From contig NC_052392.1 in NCBI RefSeq assembly GCF_009389715.1, positions 35,447,144 through 35,511,143 on the forward strand: a DNA stretch of 64,000 nucleotides, written 5' to 3'. The DNA comes from Phoenix dactylifera (taxonomy: Eukaryota > Streptophyta > Magnoliopsida > Arecales > Arecaceae). The notes under the pieces are model-generated. The model searched no databases. It saw only the letters and a list, made by a program, of their open reading frames with translations, and was not told where the DNA came from. Made by a program: the position numbers and the translations under genes. Below, one piece after another: positions 36,273 through 46,867 of the stretch (its first letter is position 1; each line of letters starts with the position of its first letter).

Positions 36273-36300
36273 GTAACAGAGGGGGCCTGAAACTATTATA
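35591..36300. repeat. Degenerate transposon remains and a CA/TA microsatellite
   Basis: At 35701-35721 the sequence ends TTTCAATCCTTG, like the right end of the CAAGGTTTGCCG element family. After GTTTGAAG (35722-35729) comes CAAGGTTTGAAATCATGG, like a left end. From 36195 to 36271 a (CA)n tract passes into a long (TA)n tract. The 36075-36180 part contains TAACAGCTATTAA and AATGGCTGTTACATTA, words that look like an older inverted repeat. Confidence 0.45.
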
Positions 36301-36491
36301 GCCACTGAACCTCAAAAATGAAATGCACTTAATATATATTTGAGTTTTACTTAAAAATGATGAATAAAAAGACCTAAATTAGTGAATAACTTCATAATAT
36401 GTAATGAATTTCTGAGCAACCAAACTTTAAGAAGTGAAAAATATATATTCCAATATACCCTATAAATTTTGCTTTTACGCAGCTTAAAACT

Positions 36492-36633
36492 AGATGCCAT
36501 TGCTTGGTGCAATGGTGAAGACTCGGGCTGACAAGTACAATTGAGCGGGTTCAAGGCCTGAGAGCGGCTACTTTATTTCCCGGACCTCATATTGCTAGGA
36601 CTATAACTGGATAATGCCTTTTTTTGTACAATC
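36492..36633 (+). mobile_element. tRNA-like SINE copy 2
   Basis: A 142-bp element starts AGATGCCATTGCTTGG. It has an A-box-like TTGGTGCAATGG and a near-perfect B box, GGTTCAAGGCC (36548-36558), about 33 bases apart, so it could be a Pol III unit. The end carries a T run (CCTTTTTTTG). TAAAACT flanks both sides (36485-36491 and 36634-36640), a likely target duplication. It aligns with the split copy at 16501. The parent tRNA is not obvious. Confidence 0.7.
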
Positions 36634-36640
36634 TAAAACT

Positions 36641-38641
36641 GCTAAACTACACAGATAAGAAAATCAAAATAGAAAATACTCTAACATGATGTGTGATATT
36701 TTTTTTCCTTGGCTTCTTTCATTTTTCTTCTATTATTTATCCTATTTCCATTTTTGTAGTTTCCATTCATTTGAACAAAACAGAAACAGAATTTTCCAAA
36801 CTTGGTTTGGAGTTCAAAGGCAGATTAGGATCTAGTCATTTGATTCATTTAGAGATATGATCCATGGCCATTAGAAACAATAACGAGAATTGAAACATAA
36901 CATAGGTTATCATAAAGAAACAAATTGAGTGTTCACAAATTACAAACTGGTTTCTACCTGCAAGTGAGAAAAAAAAGAAAAAGAAAAAGGCAAACTGCCA
37001 GCATTTCATTTCTAGAGAGCAATGGCAGATAATGTAATTATGGGCCAAGCAACAAATCTATTTCCCTATTTTATCATGAGCTACTAGTGCTCAGATTTGA
37101 CAATGAAAAGATAATAATAGTTGTTCATAGTTCCACATATTGAAATATCTTTTAGCTAAAAATTAGAAAATCACAAGAGCAAGGGGTTGAGCATGATTGA
37201 CATGATCATCATCACCTTCACAGGGTGCAAGTCCTGATGATGCAAACCTGCAATAATGCAACACTAACAAGAGTACAATGACTCAGAGATCATTGGAATG
37301 GATAGGTAACAAAATTAGGGCACTTGAATCGAAAACAAAATACCTATCTTCCTGGTCTAAGGCTAATTATCATGGAAGTGTAGACATGCTGCTTGCATTT
37401 ACAATCAACAATGATGACCCTAATAAGATATCCTGTATGCTCTGAAATTTACGCATTTCCTTGCTTCTAGTGAGAGGATCTAACCTATGTCTTAAGCCTC
37501 ACAGCAGCCATTTACATACTGTCCTTACTGTTGGCAACAATATGTCTGCATGGTTCAATAATATACACCACATTGATCCTCAAATGCTTGTAGACTCTAT
37601 CAGATATTGGTCCTTGCACCCACATGATGAACGGGATGCTTTGTTAATTCGGAACTTATGCACATCACTTCTGAGTCACCTTTTTAAGTTACATCTCAAG
37701 CACAATCAAGTTTCAACCAAAGCCTGGAGAACAGCCTTGGTGTAGAATAAGGTGTGGCCAGACAACAAATATGTGACACCAATGTCAATTTTAGATGGTT
37801 AAGGCTGAGGTCATCTCAGCACATAATTGTCTTAAACTAGTCATACCGTCTCTCACAACTTATAACAGGGGAAAAAAAGGATTATTCCATTCCATATGCT
37901 ACAGAGCATGTTAAGTTGATCCAGACAGGCATACTTACATACATACATACAATGACCGTTACTTGTAGGCTATTATGTTTGTTTAGTAACACCGAACCTG
38001 TTGCCCGAATACAATACTTAATGTCCTTAAAAAAATTATTTTTCTGCTAAGTCATAAGTTATGCCATTAAATTGGTCAATAGCAGCCATCTAACAAATAA
38101 GATAATTCAAAAATAAATGTTTTGAATATAATCCAAATAACAGCAACAACAAGATTGTTTTTCAGTCAACTGATGAACAGGGAAATGAATGACTCAAATT
38201 CCTCAAATCATAAATCAGGTACGAACATAAACAATACTCTCATCGTCTTCCAGCCAGCAACCATAGTTGATAACAAAATGATATAGAAAGGTTAAAATAT
38301 AAGTGCGACGAAATGAGTTGTTCTACAAGATGAATCATCAAAATAACAATACCAAATAAACATATTATTTTGTGATAGAAAATAAGTTGTTGTACAAGTT
38401 AAATGATCAAAGTAGGAAAAAAATACAGAAATAATTTTACTTCATAATGCTTCATTCAGGAAAGCAAAATATTTCCGGCTGAAATAACAATATGGTGTAT
38501 AGAGCTTAGCCACTATAATGGCCACTCATAATATCACTTTAAGAACATCAGAAGCAGAGCACGAATTACATGCAACTATAAAAAACAGCATCCTAGATAC
38601 CTTATGAACCTGAAAAAAAAAAGCAAGGAAAAGTCTTGTAC
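36641..38641. other. Non-coding DNA, no feature identified
   Basis: AT-rich with short (AC)n/(ATAC)n runs near 37933-37950. The open stretch 37461-37745 resembles no family I know and is probably chance. Confidence 0.5.
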
Positions 38642-38779
38642 CTGTAAAAGTTGCAGAACAGACCAAGTTACATCACTGCCTGCAATCAGGAAAGATTTGA
38701 TACTGCTCCCAATCATGTAACAATCCAGAATTAGAATAACATGCATGGTCCCATCTCCAATATCAACTACAACCCTTGT
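38642..38779 (-). pseudogene. Orphan exon of actin-related protein 3 (ARP3-like)
   Basis: The minus strand encodes VVVDIGDGTMHVI, then YMIGSSIKSF and IAGSDVTW, closely following the ARP3 segment with DVGDG, HVVPV, GYVIGS, IKSIPIAG and DVT. It ends CTTTTACAG/GTACAAG with a preserved splice donor. The start has LT before VVVD, as in ARP3. Several conserved residues are changed, for instance VVPV to VILI. I see no other ARP3 exon nearby. Kept intron edges suggest a genomic duplicate and not a retrocopy. It is probably non-functional. Confidence 0.6.
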
Positions 38780-40700
38780 CAATTTCAGGCTGAGAAAATA
38801 AATAGAACAATCTTAAAGATAAAGTTGCCTCATTTCATAAACTTGAAATGATGAATTTATATATAGCCTTTTTTGTGTAAGGATTATATATTATGGTAGA
38901 GAATAAATACAGCTAACAAGGACCATTTAAAAGATAATCATCACCCCAAAATACCCAGAATAGACACCACAACAAAGACCAACTTCAGATCACACAACTT
39001 CCAGCATGCAGGAGGAGCATTCTAGCCCCTGACCGACCTGTAGACGAGCTAGTAACAGAGAACCATAGATCATCCTCAGTTTCTGCGGCCAATGGAGTGG
39101 GTAAGGGCAGCTGTGGGAGGAGGTTAAAGAAAGAGCCTGGGAAGGCAGGCTGCACCAGTGCACTTGGAGGGACGCGGCACCATGGAAATGACCCTTAACC
39201 ACAGAGTAAATAAGGACAAAACAATGGTAAGAGACATGGATTGAGCCAAAGCAGCAGTGACCAGCTGCTTTACCGCCATCACGCTGTGCACTAGATTCCA
39301 TACCTGACATGATGCAGGTTCAGATGGCCGTGACCCCGCATGACATCAAAGCAAGGGTGCTCCCATGCCTTGAGCATAATCGCCATAAGAAAGTTGCAAG
39401 ATAACTCAAGTAGATGAATGTTAATATGCTAAAGTCAAGGGATGCAAGACAAAAATGCACATGCCTAAGGAAGCTTAAATGCTCCTACAACTTAACCAAT
39501 GTTGTATGCAGGACTTCTTATGTCATTGCTAGCAAAACTATCCTGTTAAACAGAGGCATTGGCCATGTTATTCTTACTTCAGAACTATCTGCGGCACTTC
39601 TGTGTAGTAATAATGATTTGATCGTGCGCTTACTAGCTTAGTGCCATATAGTGCCTTTTAGAAGGGAAGAACAAGAATGTGCAGCACTCAGATCAGCTAT
39701 TCTTTCAGAAGAGTAGATTTGAGAAGGTCACTATGATATGCAAAAATCATAATTTAAGGTAGAAGACACTGGATCATGTTTCAGTTTGGCTCATAATTTG
39801 CCTAAGAGATGAATCCGGTTCGCATACCAAACAGTATCTTCTCACCTCTTTATCTCGACTCTAATGATCGATCTAATCTTCCAGGAATCTCAAAGGTTGC
39901 TTTTCTGCTTGCATGAGATTAAAATTTCTACACAATAGGTCTGCCTTCCTTGAAATGACCTACCAATATTTATGGCAGGCTTGTTGGCCCCTCCCTTCCA
40001 GCAAGTTGCTTTGATCAATAAACTGACGCTACTTCATGGCGGGAGAACTTTGGGCTGAGAAATAGTAGTAAACTGTTCTTGAACTCTCACAAGTCATAAC
40101 CATATTTTGATTATGAGTTATCTCTTCAGGGCGTGAAGCATGGAGCCTGACAACCGATGTGTAAGATATCAAAGGATATATGCAGTACATAGAGGCTTAA
40201 TACATATAATTCATATGATGACTGAAATAACACGATAATAAAAAAATACAAAATTGGAGAGCATATAAGACATCCAGCTGGAGTCCACTTGGTCCAAAAT
40301 GGACACCGCTGAACACATTGTAAAAGTAATTGCATGTATAGTGAGCACCACTGACCTTTCTATCAAAAACTAAGCATCATAGGTAGTAAATTAACCAACA
40401 TTTGAAAAATTGCATTCGTGATTCATCAAAAATAGAACCTGTGGACCATGCAGCAGATGAGAAAATACACAAGAAAATTAAAGGCATTAACATCAAAAAT
40501 ATTAAATAGACTCCTAATTTTGTTTATAGTTATAATCCATACACAGCAATAGAGCACTGGTTTCAACAAAAAGAGAAAGAAACTGAAAATCAGAAGGCGA
40601 CAAGAGTATGGTGACAGAAACTGATCAAGTCATGATTAGCTTGCACTTTGGGGAATACATAACATTCCACCATAACACATCAGAGCATGATTACATCCAC
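38780..40700. other. Non-coding DNA downstream of SF3A1
   Basis: AT-rich; a slightly GC-richer part at 39000-39330 has open frames on the minus strand that match nothing I know. The last 200 bases before 40904 should be the SF3A1 3' UTR. Confidence 0.5.
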
Positions 40701-40903
40701 ATTTCACATCTGCATTAAAAATCATGAATTTCATCAGCTACTAATAATGGATAAGTTCCAATCCACCTACCAAACATAGTTCTGAGAAATCCACATCATA
40801 CAAATCCAACTAATTGTGCCACCTTATACAGACCCAAATATTATTTTGTAACCGACAACTCCACTTCTTCCAAAGCAACCTTGCAACATGAAAGAAGGAG
40901 AGA

Positions 40904-43509
40904 TCATTTCTTTCTGCCACCACGCTCCCTTAGAGCAAGAGATAACGTTTCTCCAGGACCAATGTTGTAATAAGCAAGTGTAAGGTTGTCCTTTAGAAAA
41001 CCTGCCCGGCTGCTCAATTTCTGCTTATTAGCAGGAAGCTGAATCTCTCCAGCAATCTTCTCTTTAAGACTGCCAACAGTCTCAGACAAGGACTGTACTG
41101 TGATCTCCAGAAGCTGGCCTTTCAAGTTCCCCTCATCAACATTAGGAACAGATACAGAAATGCGAGCAGGTCCCTGCAAAGTAATAAGTAGTATAGGTCA
41201 TTTATCCTATAATCATCCATTAATCCATTGAATTAACCACAAGAATAAATGCTTAATGGAAAAGGAAAAAAACATGTAACAACAGAAATGTATAAAGTCA
41301 CGGAAGGCATTACAGGATGTTGAGTGAGGAAATGATCCTCTGGTATGAGAGAAACATCATCAGTCCTTGGCCTCTTTGGCTCTGGCTCATCAGGTAGAGG
41401 TGGAGGAGCCTCCTCAGGAGGAGGTGGAGGTGGCAATCCTTGTGGGAGAGGAGGCGGCAGGACAGTTGGCATGTTAGGAGGTGGCATGGGCATAGGAACA
41501 AATGGTCGGGGAGCCATCAAAGGAGTGAACTGCGATCCAGGTGGTGGCGGTATGGGCATAGAAGGTGACACCGAGATCCCCTGGGGCATCGGTGGCCTGC
41601 TCATCATAACAGGCTGCTGGTTTGAAGCCAGAGACATCGGTGGAGCTGCAGGCCTCACAGATGGAGCCATCGACATAATTCCTGGCCTTGGTGGTGGCAG
41701 CATCATTCCCCCACTAGTAGCAGGAGCAGAGTAAGGGGCCACATTCGGAGGAAAACGAGGAATATTCAGAGCTAATCCAGGTGGTGGGGGCGGGAGAGGG
41801 CGCACTGATGGTACACCAGGTCTCGGAGGCGGAGCAGGGCCTGGAAGGGTCCTCCCATCGTCACTGATAGTATCAGCTTGTTCCTCACCAGAAAGATTCT
41901 GCGACAAAGCTTGAGTCGCAGTTCGCCCAATGCTACCAGAGTGCCCATCCCAAATGACCTGCTTCGGCTGCTCGTCTTTCTTCTCAATTTCAGCCTTCAC
42001 GGCATTAGAGACTTCTTCCTCTGTAGTGCCAAAAATATCGGGACGGGTTCGCGCAAGCCCCACAATGTTTCTAGAGATCTCATCATCCGCAGCAAGAGTA
42101 GTCTCCCGGATCTTTGCCATCATCCTCTCCTTCTGCTCCTTGTACTTGGGGTCTATGAGTGAAATACGCATATGCTCGGCCATCTCACTGACCGGAATCA
42201 GCTCGCCGGTGATCGGCGAGATCACAAACTTGGTCGGGTCTCTTTCAGCAGGTATCCTCTCCTCGGGCCTCTTCCAGTTCTTCACTATCCTCATTGGAGG
42301 CTCTGGTTCATCAGTAGGTGCCGCCGTCGCCTCTGCTTCACCCTTCTTCTCAGCCCGGCCACCATCTTCAAGTCTTGCTGCCCTCATGCCTTCTTCTACA
42401 AGCTGGACCTCCTCTTCATCCATCTCCATCTCCATCTCCTTTCCTGGTTCCGCTGTTTCCATGGCTTCCTCTTCACCCAAAACCGACATCTTGCTCCTCC
42501 TTATGACCTCCTCCAGCGTCATTGGCACCGGCAGCTCTTCATCCTCATCATCTGCAAACTCAATGGTCTCCACCACGACAAAATCATGCCAATCGATCAT
42601 CGCCATCTGCTGCCTCTCCTGCTCGATCTCATCCTCGGCCTTCTGCCTCGCCTGCTCCTGCGAGCGCTCCCACTCGAGGCGGTGCAGGCACCGCTCGAGC
42701 ACCGTCGTCATGTCACGCGCGCTGCTCCGTATCTTCTCCGTCACCCCCTTGGGCGGCATCAGCACCTTCGAGTAGGCGTCGGTGAGCGCGGTGAAGAAGG
42801 TGAACATGCTGTGGGTCGGCCGCAGGAAGTGGAACTGCGGGTTGGTCGCCTCCCGGTTCGAGAGATTATTCAAGAAGCCCTTCCCATTCCGAGCGACGAA
42901 CTGGGCGGTGAGCTTGATGATGTCGAGCTCCTCCCCGGTGATCCCCTCCGGGAGCCGGACTGTGTACTGCTCGGCCTCGGGCGGCTCGAGGACCTTCCGA
43001 GCGGGGATGCGGAACGGGGCGGCGGGGTCGGGCTTGGCGGCGGAATCGCCGGAAGGTGCAGCGGGGGCGGAATCGGGGGAAGGAGGCGGCTGCTGCAGCT
43101 GCTGCTGCTGAGAGGAGGAGTCGGAGTCAGCGGCGGGGGGCTGCTGCTGCTGGGAGCGGAATTCGGAGACACGGTGCTGGTAGTAGGCGTGGTAGGGGTC
43201 GGAGGGGATAAGGAAGTTGAACTTAGCGTTGCCGGCGTTGTTGGCGAGGATGCGCTTCTCGAACTCGGGGCCATTCTTAGCGACGAAGGTGGCCGTCTTC
43301 TCGATGATCATCCGGATGTCGGGAGGCGGGTGGATGATGCCAATGGTTCTCGTGTGGGTTGCCACCGGCGCCGGGGGGGCGGCGGCGGCGGGCGGTTGCT
43401 CTTTGAGCTTCTTGTCATCCTTGTTCTCGTCGGTGATCTGGGCGAGGGGAATGGGGCCAAGGTTGCCGTCGGATGGCGGGGCCGGAAGGGGGAGGATCGT
43501 GCCGATCAT
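40904..43509 (-). CDS. SF3A1: Splicing factor 3A subunit 1 (SF3a120)
   Basis: This is a subunit of the SF3a complex of the U2 snRNP, acting in the nucleus when the branch site is recognised. Exon 1 is 43509-41314 (732 codons); the intron is 41313-41174 (140 nt; CATCCT/GTAATG, TTGCAG/GGACCT, phase 0); exon 2 is 41173-40904 (89 codons plus stop). The total is 821 residues, close to plant SF3A1. Two SURP modules lie at about 66-117 (FVAKNGPEFEKRI, NFLIPSDPYHAYY) and 194-246 (FVARNGKGFLNNL, FHFLRPTHSMFTFF). The conserved central region contains WHDFVVVETIEF. A long Pro/Gly/Met-rich region spans 555-700. A basic nuclear signal, PKRPR, sits near 711. The C-terminus is a ubiquitin-like domain, encoded exactly by exon 2, ending RERGGRKK. 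The first ATG is used. Glutamine and proline runs at 119-146 vary among plants. Confidence 0.97.
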
Positions 43510-43933
43510 CTCTCTAGGGTTTTCTATTTCGAGGTGGAGATAAGATAATTAGGTGAGATTGATAGAAGACGAAGCTATCTAGATCGACCTATCGCTGTTA
43601 CCGCCGCTGCATCCATGGAGGAGAAGAGGGAAGGGAAGGAGGAGGCAAGAAATCCTTGAGACGATGATGGCGAGGAGAGACGGAGATGGAGGTCGAGTCG
43701 GCGAGACCGATCGGGGTCTTTGGGGTTGCGCTCTGGCGTATTATTTTGGTTATAAACTCGGGTTGTGTCCAGAAAACCTAGGGTCGAGCTTGAGCGGGCT
43801 TTTGGTTAGAATTGGACTTGAATCTAACCTCAACTAGACCCGAACCTCGTTCTAACCCAACCCAAACTAAACCCAACTCAACTCATTTTTGTAGTATAAA
43901 TATTACATATTATTTAGAAAGATTATACTAGAA
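43510..43933. promoter_or_regulatory. Divergent promoter region of SF3A1 and the F-box gene
   Basis: Only 424 bp separate the two start codons. A minus-strand TATA-like box (GAGTTTATAACC, 43749-43756) fits SF3A1, giving a leader of roughly 200 bases. A plus-strand TATAAATA at 43895-43902 fits the F-box gene. The stretch between the boxes, 43757-43894, has CAACCCAAACTAAACCCAAC-like words and resembles a decayed hAT-type interior, so the F-box promoter may sit at its edge. Confidence 0.6.
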
Positions 43934-45049
43934 ATGAACGCTGCGCACCCTCAACCAAAAACCCCCATGGAAATGGAGCAATCTTCGGGCTCCGATCATC
44001 ACCCGGCCCCCTTCTTCCCGTGGGACCTCCTCCCCTTCGCCCTCCAAGAATCCATCCTCTCCCTCCTCCCCGTCTCCACCCTCGCCCTCTGCCAGTCCGT
44101 CTCCCGCTCCTGGCGCTCCACCATCCGCTCACCCACCTTCCTCTCCTCCCTCCGCCGCCGCCGCCGCCACGCCGACGACCTCTACCTCATCCTATTCACC
44201 GACAACTTCTCCCGCGCCGCCGCCTACCGCCCCTCCGGCGACCGCTGGCTCACCCTCGCTCTCCCCCCCTCCCTCTTCTCCCCCCTCGCCTCCGCAGGCG
44301 GCCTCGTCGTGGCCGAGGACGACTGCGGCCGCCTCGCCGTCTACGACCTCTTCTCCGGTGCCTCCCTCGCCCTCCTTCCTAACATGGCGAGCGTTCTCCA
44401 ACCCTACGCCCTCGCTCTCATCGATGAATTCCCCTGGCCCCATTACACGATCGTCGCCGTCAGCACCGGCGATCGCGTCTATTCACAGGTCTTCGACTCC
44501 CGTTCTGGCCGGTGGGAGCTCAAGGGTCAGTTCCCCGGCCGATTCGCCGTCCTCGGCAATGCCGTGTTATTGGATGGCCTACTGCTCGTCCTCAGCCAAG
44601 GGCCCGATCATCTATTGACCTTCGATCCGATCGGCGGCGATTGGAACCTCATAGACGTGGCGATGCCGCCGGTTGTTTGTTCCCATATCTTTGATCTTGA
44701 ACATTGTTTGTTCTTGGTTGGGGGCCTGGAGGAGGTGGGATGCATGGCTAGGGTTGGGATTTGGGAGCTCGATTGGCCAAAGAAAGAATGGAGGTTGATC
44801 TGCTTCATGCCTGATGGATTTTTCAGAAAATTTGGAGGTCGCAGGCTCGATCATTTCGAGACGGTAGCTCGGAGGGGGATTGTTTGTTTCTACAACACTC
44901 TAGATGCTGCTGTGTTAATGTTTGATTTGCCTGCAAGGAGGTGGTGGTGGCCGCCGCCGTGTGATGTAATCACTAGGAGCAGAATGTTTTGGTTTGGGCA
45001 TGCGATAGAGCCTCGTATCGATCTGTTGAAAGGATCCAGTGGAAGGTAA
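43934..45049 (+). CDS. F-box protein with kelch-like C-terminal part
   Basis: A single-exon gene of 371 residues. The F-box spans about 29-70 (WDLLPFALQESILSLLPVST, then SVSRSWRSTI) and should bind SKP1 in an SCF ubiquitin ligase. The C-terminal part has beta-propeller-like strands typical of F-box/kelch proteins: YDLFSG, VFDSRSGRWEL, FDPIGGDWNLI, VGGLEEVGC with WELDWPKKEWRLI, and MFDLPARRWWWPPP. The substrate is unknown. With the TATA box at 43895 the leader to this ATG would be only a few bases. A second ATG in better context (CCCCCATGG, 43967, Met12) may be the real start. The 5' 700 bases are extremely GC-rich and the rest AT-richer, a monocot-like gradient. Confidence 0.9.
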   Translation: MNAAHPQPKTPMEMEQSSGSDHHPAPFFPWDLLPFALQESILSLLPVSTLALCQSVSRSWRSTIRSPTFLSSLRRRRRHADDLYLILFTDNFSRAAAYRPSGDRWLTLALPPSLFSPLASAGGLVVAEDDCGRLAVYDLFSGASLALLPNMASVLQPYALALIDEFPWPHYTIVAVSTGDRVYSQVFDSRSGRWELKGQFPGRFAVLGNAVLLDGLLLVLSQGPDHLLTFDPIGGDWNLIDVAMPPVVCSHIFDLEHCLFLVGGLEEVGCMARVGIWELDWPKKEWRLICFMPDGFFRKFGGRRLDHFETVARRGIVCFYNTLDAAVLMFDLPARRWWWPPPCDVITRSRMFWFGHAIEPRIDLLKGSSGR

Positions 45050-45872
45050 ACAGATGACAAGGGGTAATATTTCTTGGGAATTATCTCCTTTGTTCTTCAG
45101 GAGGTTGTAATTATTTGACCTCATACAAAAAAGGAAAGATTATTCTATATTTTATCATTTTCTTAATTTTTTATTTGTCTTTTATCTTTTAAACATTTTA
45201 TATTCATCTAAACTTTGGTTGGCCTAGAAAAGGCTTGAATTTTTTTTTCCTTTTGGGTTTGAGTCATCAAGAAAATATATAATGAGGTTGCTGATAGTGA
45301 TGGACTCGGTGAAAATTATTCAGATTTCCTTGCCACAAGTTATTCAGACTTGGGCAGTGTTTCACAAGAGCAAAAGAAAACTTTGTGGTACCATATTGCA
45401 CGTGATCCTATTTTCAAGTGTTTGGTCTGCTTGCTCTGTTAACCAGCATCAATTATGGGAGAGGTTACTTGAAAGTTGGGAGAATATGTGATATCACGCG
45501 GCGTTTTCAGGAATGCAGAATTGAAGGGAGCAACAGGAGGTCGGTTCATCTGACTTACCGGGGAACTATCACTGAAGAATTTTTTTCTAGGCGAATTCTT
45601 ATGACTGATGATCTATCTGCTATCTATCCTTGGAATTTTTATGATTTAGTCTGCAATTTTAATTTTATTAGAATTTTTGAGAAAGCTGATGTTACCCCTA
45701 GAGGAGAAAATCAGAGGTATTGTACATTAGGTGGGTGAGATGAATTTAACATGACAAAAATAAGGATATATCATTAGCTTCCTTAAACAATGAGTGAAAG
45801 AAAATCAAGTTCTTGACATGGATAGAGTTTTCATCAAAGGACTAACTGTATCCCCCAGCAAAACCTTTTGAT
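45050..45872. other. Non-coding DNA with an unidentified open stretch
   Basis: The first part is the F-box 3' UTR. At 45282-45738 open frames exist in more than one phase (for example SRRILMTDDLSAIYPWNF). They match no family I know and have no clear start, so I do not call a gene. Confidence 0.4.
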
Positions 45873-46668
45873 GTTTATTGCTTTCAAATGCTCTACACTT
45901 TAGCTCTGCAATTTGGACCGGCTTGTGATAGCCCTCTTTATACTTTGCTTGTTGCTACCTTTATGGCACCACCAGCAACATTCACAATTAGAAAGAAAAA
46001 CTCTCTTATCCATGTGAATTATTCTGCACCTTTCTAAAAATTCTTGCAAGATGAGTGCCACTTCTCTCAAGCCTCTTTTTACAAATTAAGCAATTGTATT
46101 CTTGTTTTGGCATCATTATTTCTTCTTATATGATATTCTTTTTAAGTATTAGTCAGGGTGCATGTATGTTTCTAGTGTTGTCATACGCTTGTAGATTGAA
46201 CTTATTTAAAAGTACTTAGTGTTATTTCATTGTCGCTGTGTCATGTTATTAATGTTCATCCATGAGGATATGAGATCAAAAATATATTGTCCATTACCTA
46301 CGCTTCTATTATCGATATATTGTTCAGCTGTTTAACTAGGAATGGTAGGCTTTCCTTAAAGATTGATAGTTTCCACCTAAAGATGTGGTTATCTGCTGGA
46401 TGGTAAGTTTGGATGATTTTCTTTACTCTCTTTCTAGTCCTTGTTGAATTAAACATAGTGCTTTCTTTTGGTTGAGAGAAGTGGTGCTCATATTGCAAGA
46501 ATTTTTAGGAAGGTGCAGAATAATTCCAATGGATAAGAGAGTTTTTCTTTTTGATTGTGAATGTTGCTGATGATGCCATAAAGTATCAACAAGCGAAGTA
46601 TAAAGAGGACCATCGCGAGTTGGTCCAAATTGCAGAGCTAGAGTGCAGAGCATTTGAAAGCAATAAAC
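45873..46668. repeat. ~200-bp inverted repeat with a 400-bp spacer
   Basis: Arm 1 (45873-46070) and arm 2 (46472-46668, reverse complement) match over nearly their whole length. Shared words are GTTTATTGCTTTCAAATGC, AGCTCTGCAATTTGGACC, AGCAACATTCACAAT, AAACTCTCTTATCCAT and CACTTCTCTCAA. There are scattered mismatches and a few indels. Both arms keep an open frame (LALQFGP, PLYT) that I cannot assign. The origin is unknown. Confidence 0.88.
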
Positions 46669-46867
46669 ATTATTTAGTAAAGCGATTGACTGCTAAACTA
46701 AAACTGGTTGGCAATGAGACGCTAATATATTTTCTATTGTTATGTACCTTTTTGTTTAGTCTTTTGGTTGGCTAGGACCCTGCCATTGGTGCTTGTTCAT
46801 AAAAACCATTGACTGCTAAACTAAAACTGGAATACATTTAGTTGAAGCTATTTGTCTACATTGGTAG

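Noticed and set aside
37461..37745. 94-codon plus-strand open frame
   Set aside because: No known motif, no splice or promoter context; likely chance.
42172..43548. A 458-codon open frame on the plus strand over SF3A1
   Set aside because: It is the mirror of the GC-rich SF3A1 exon. The minus-strand frame has SURP domains and correct splicing; the plus-strand frame shows low-complexity residues only.
45282..45738. Open frames downstream of the F-box gene
   Set aside because: No recognisable family, no good start context and competing frames; kept only as an unidentified stretch.
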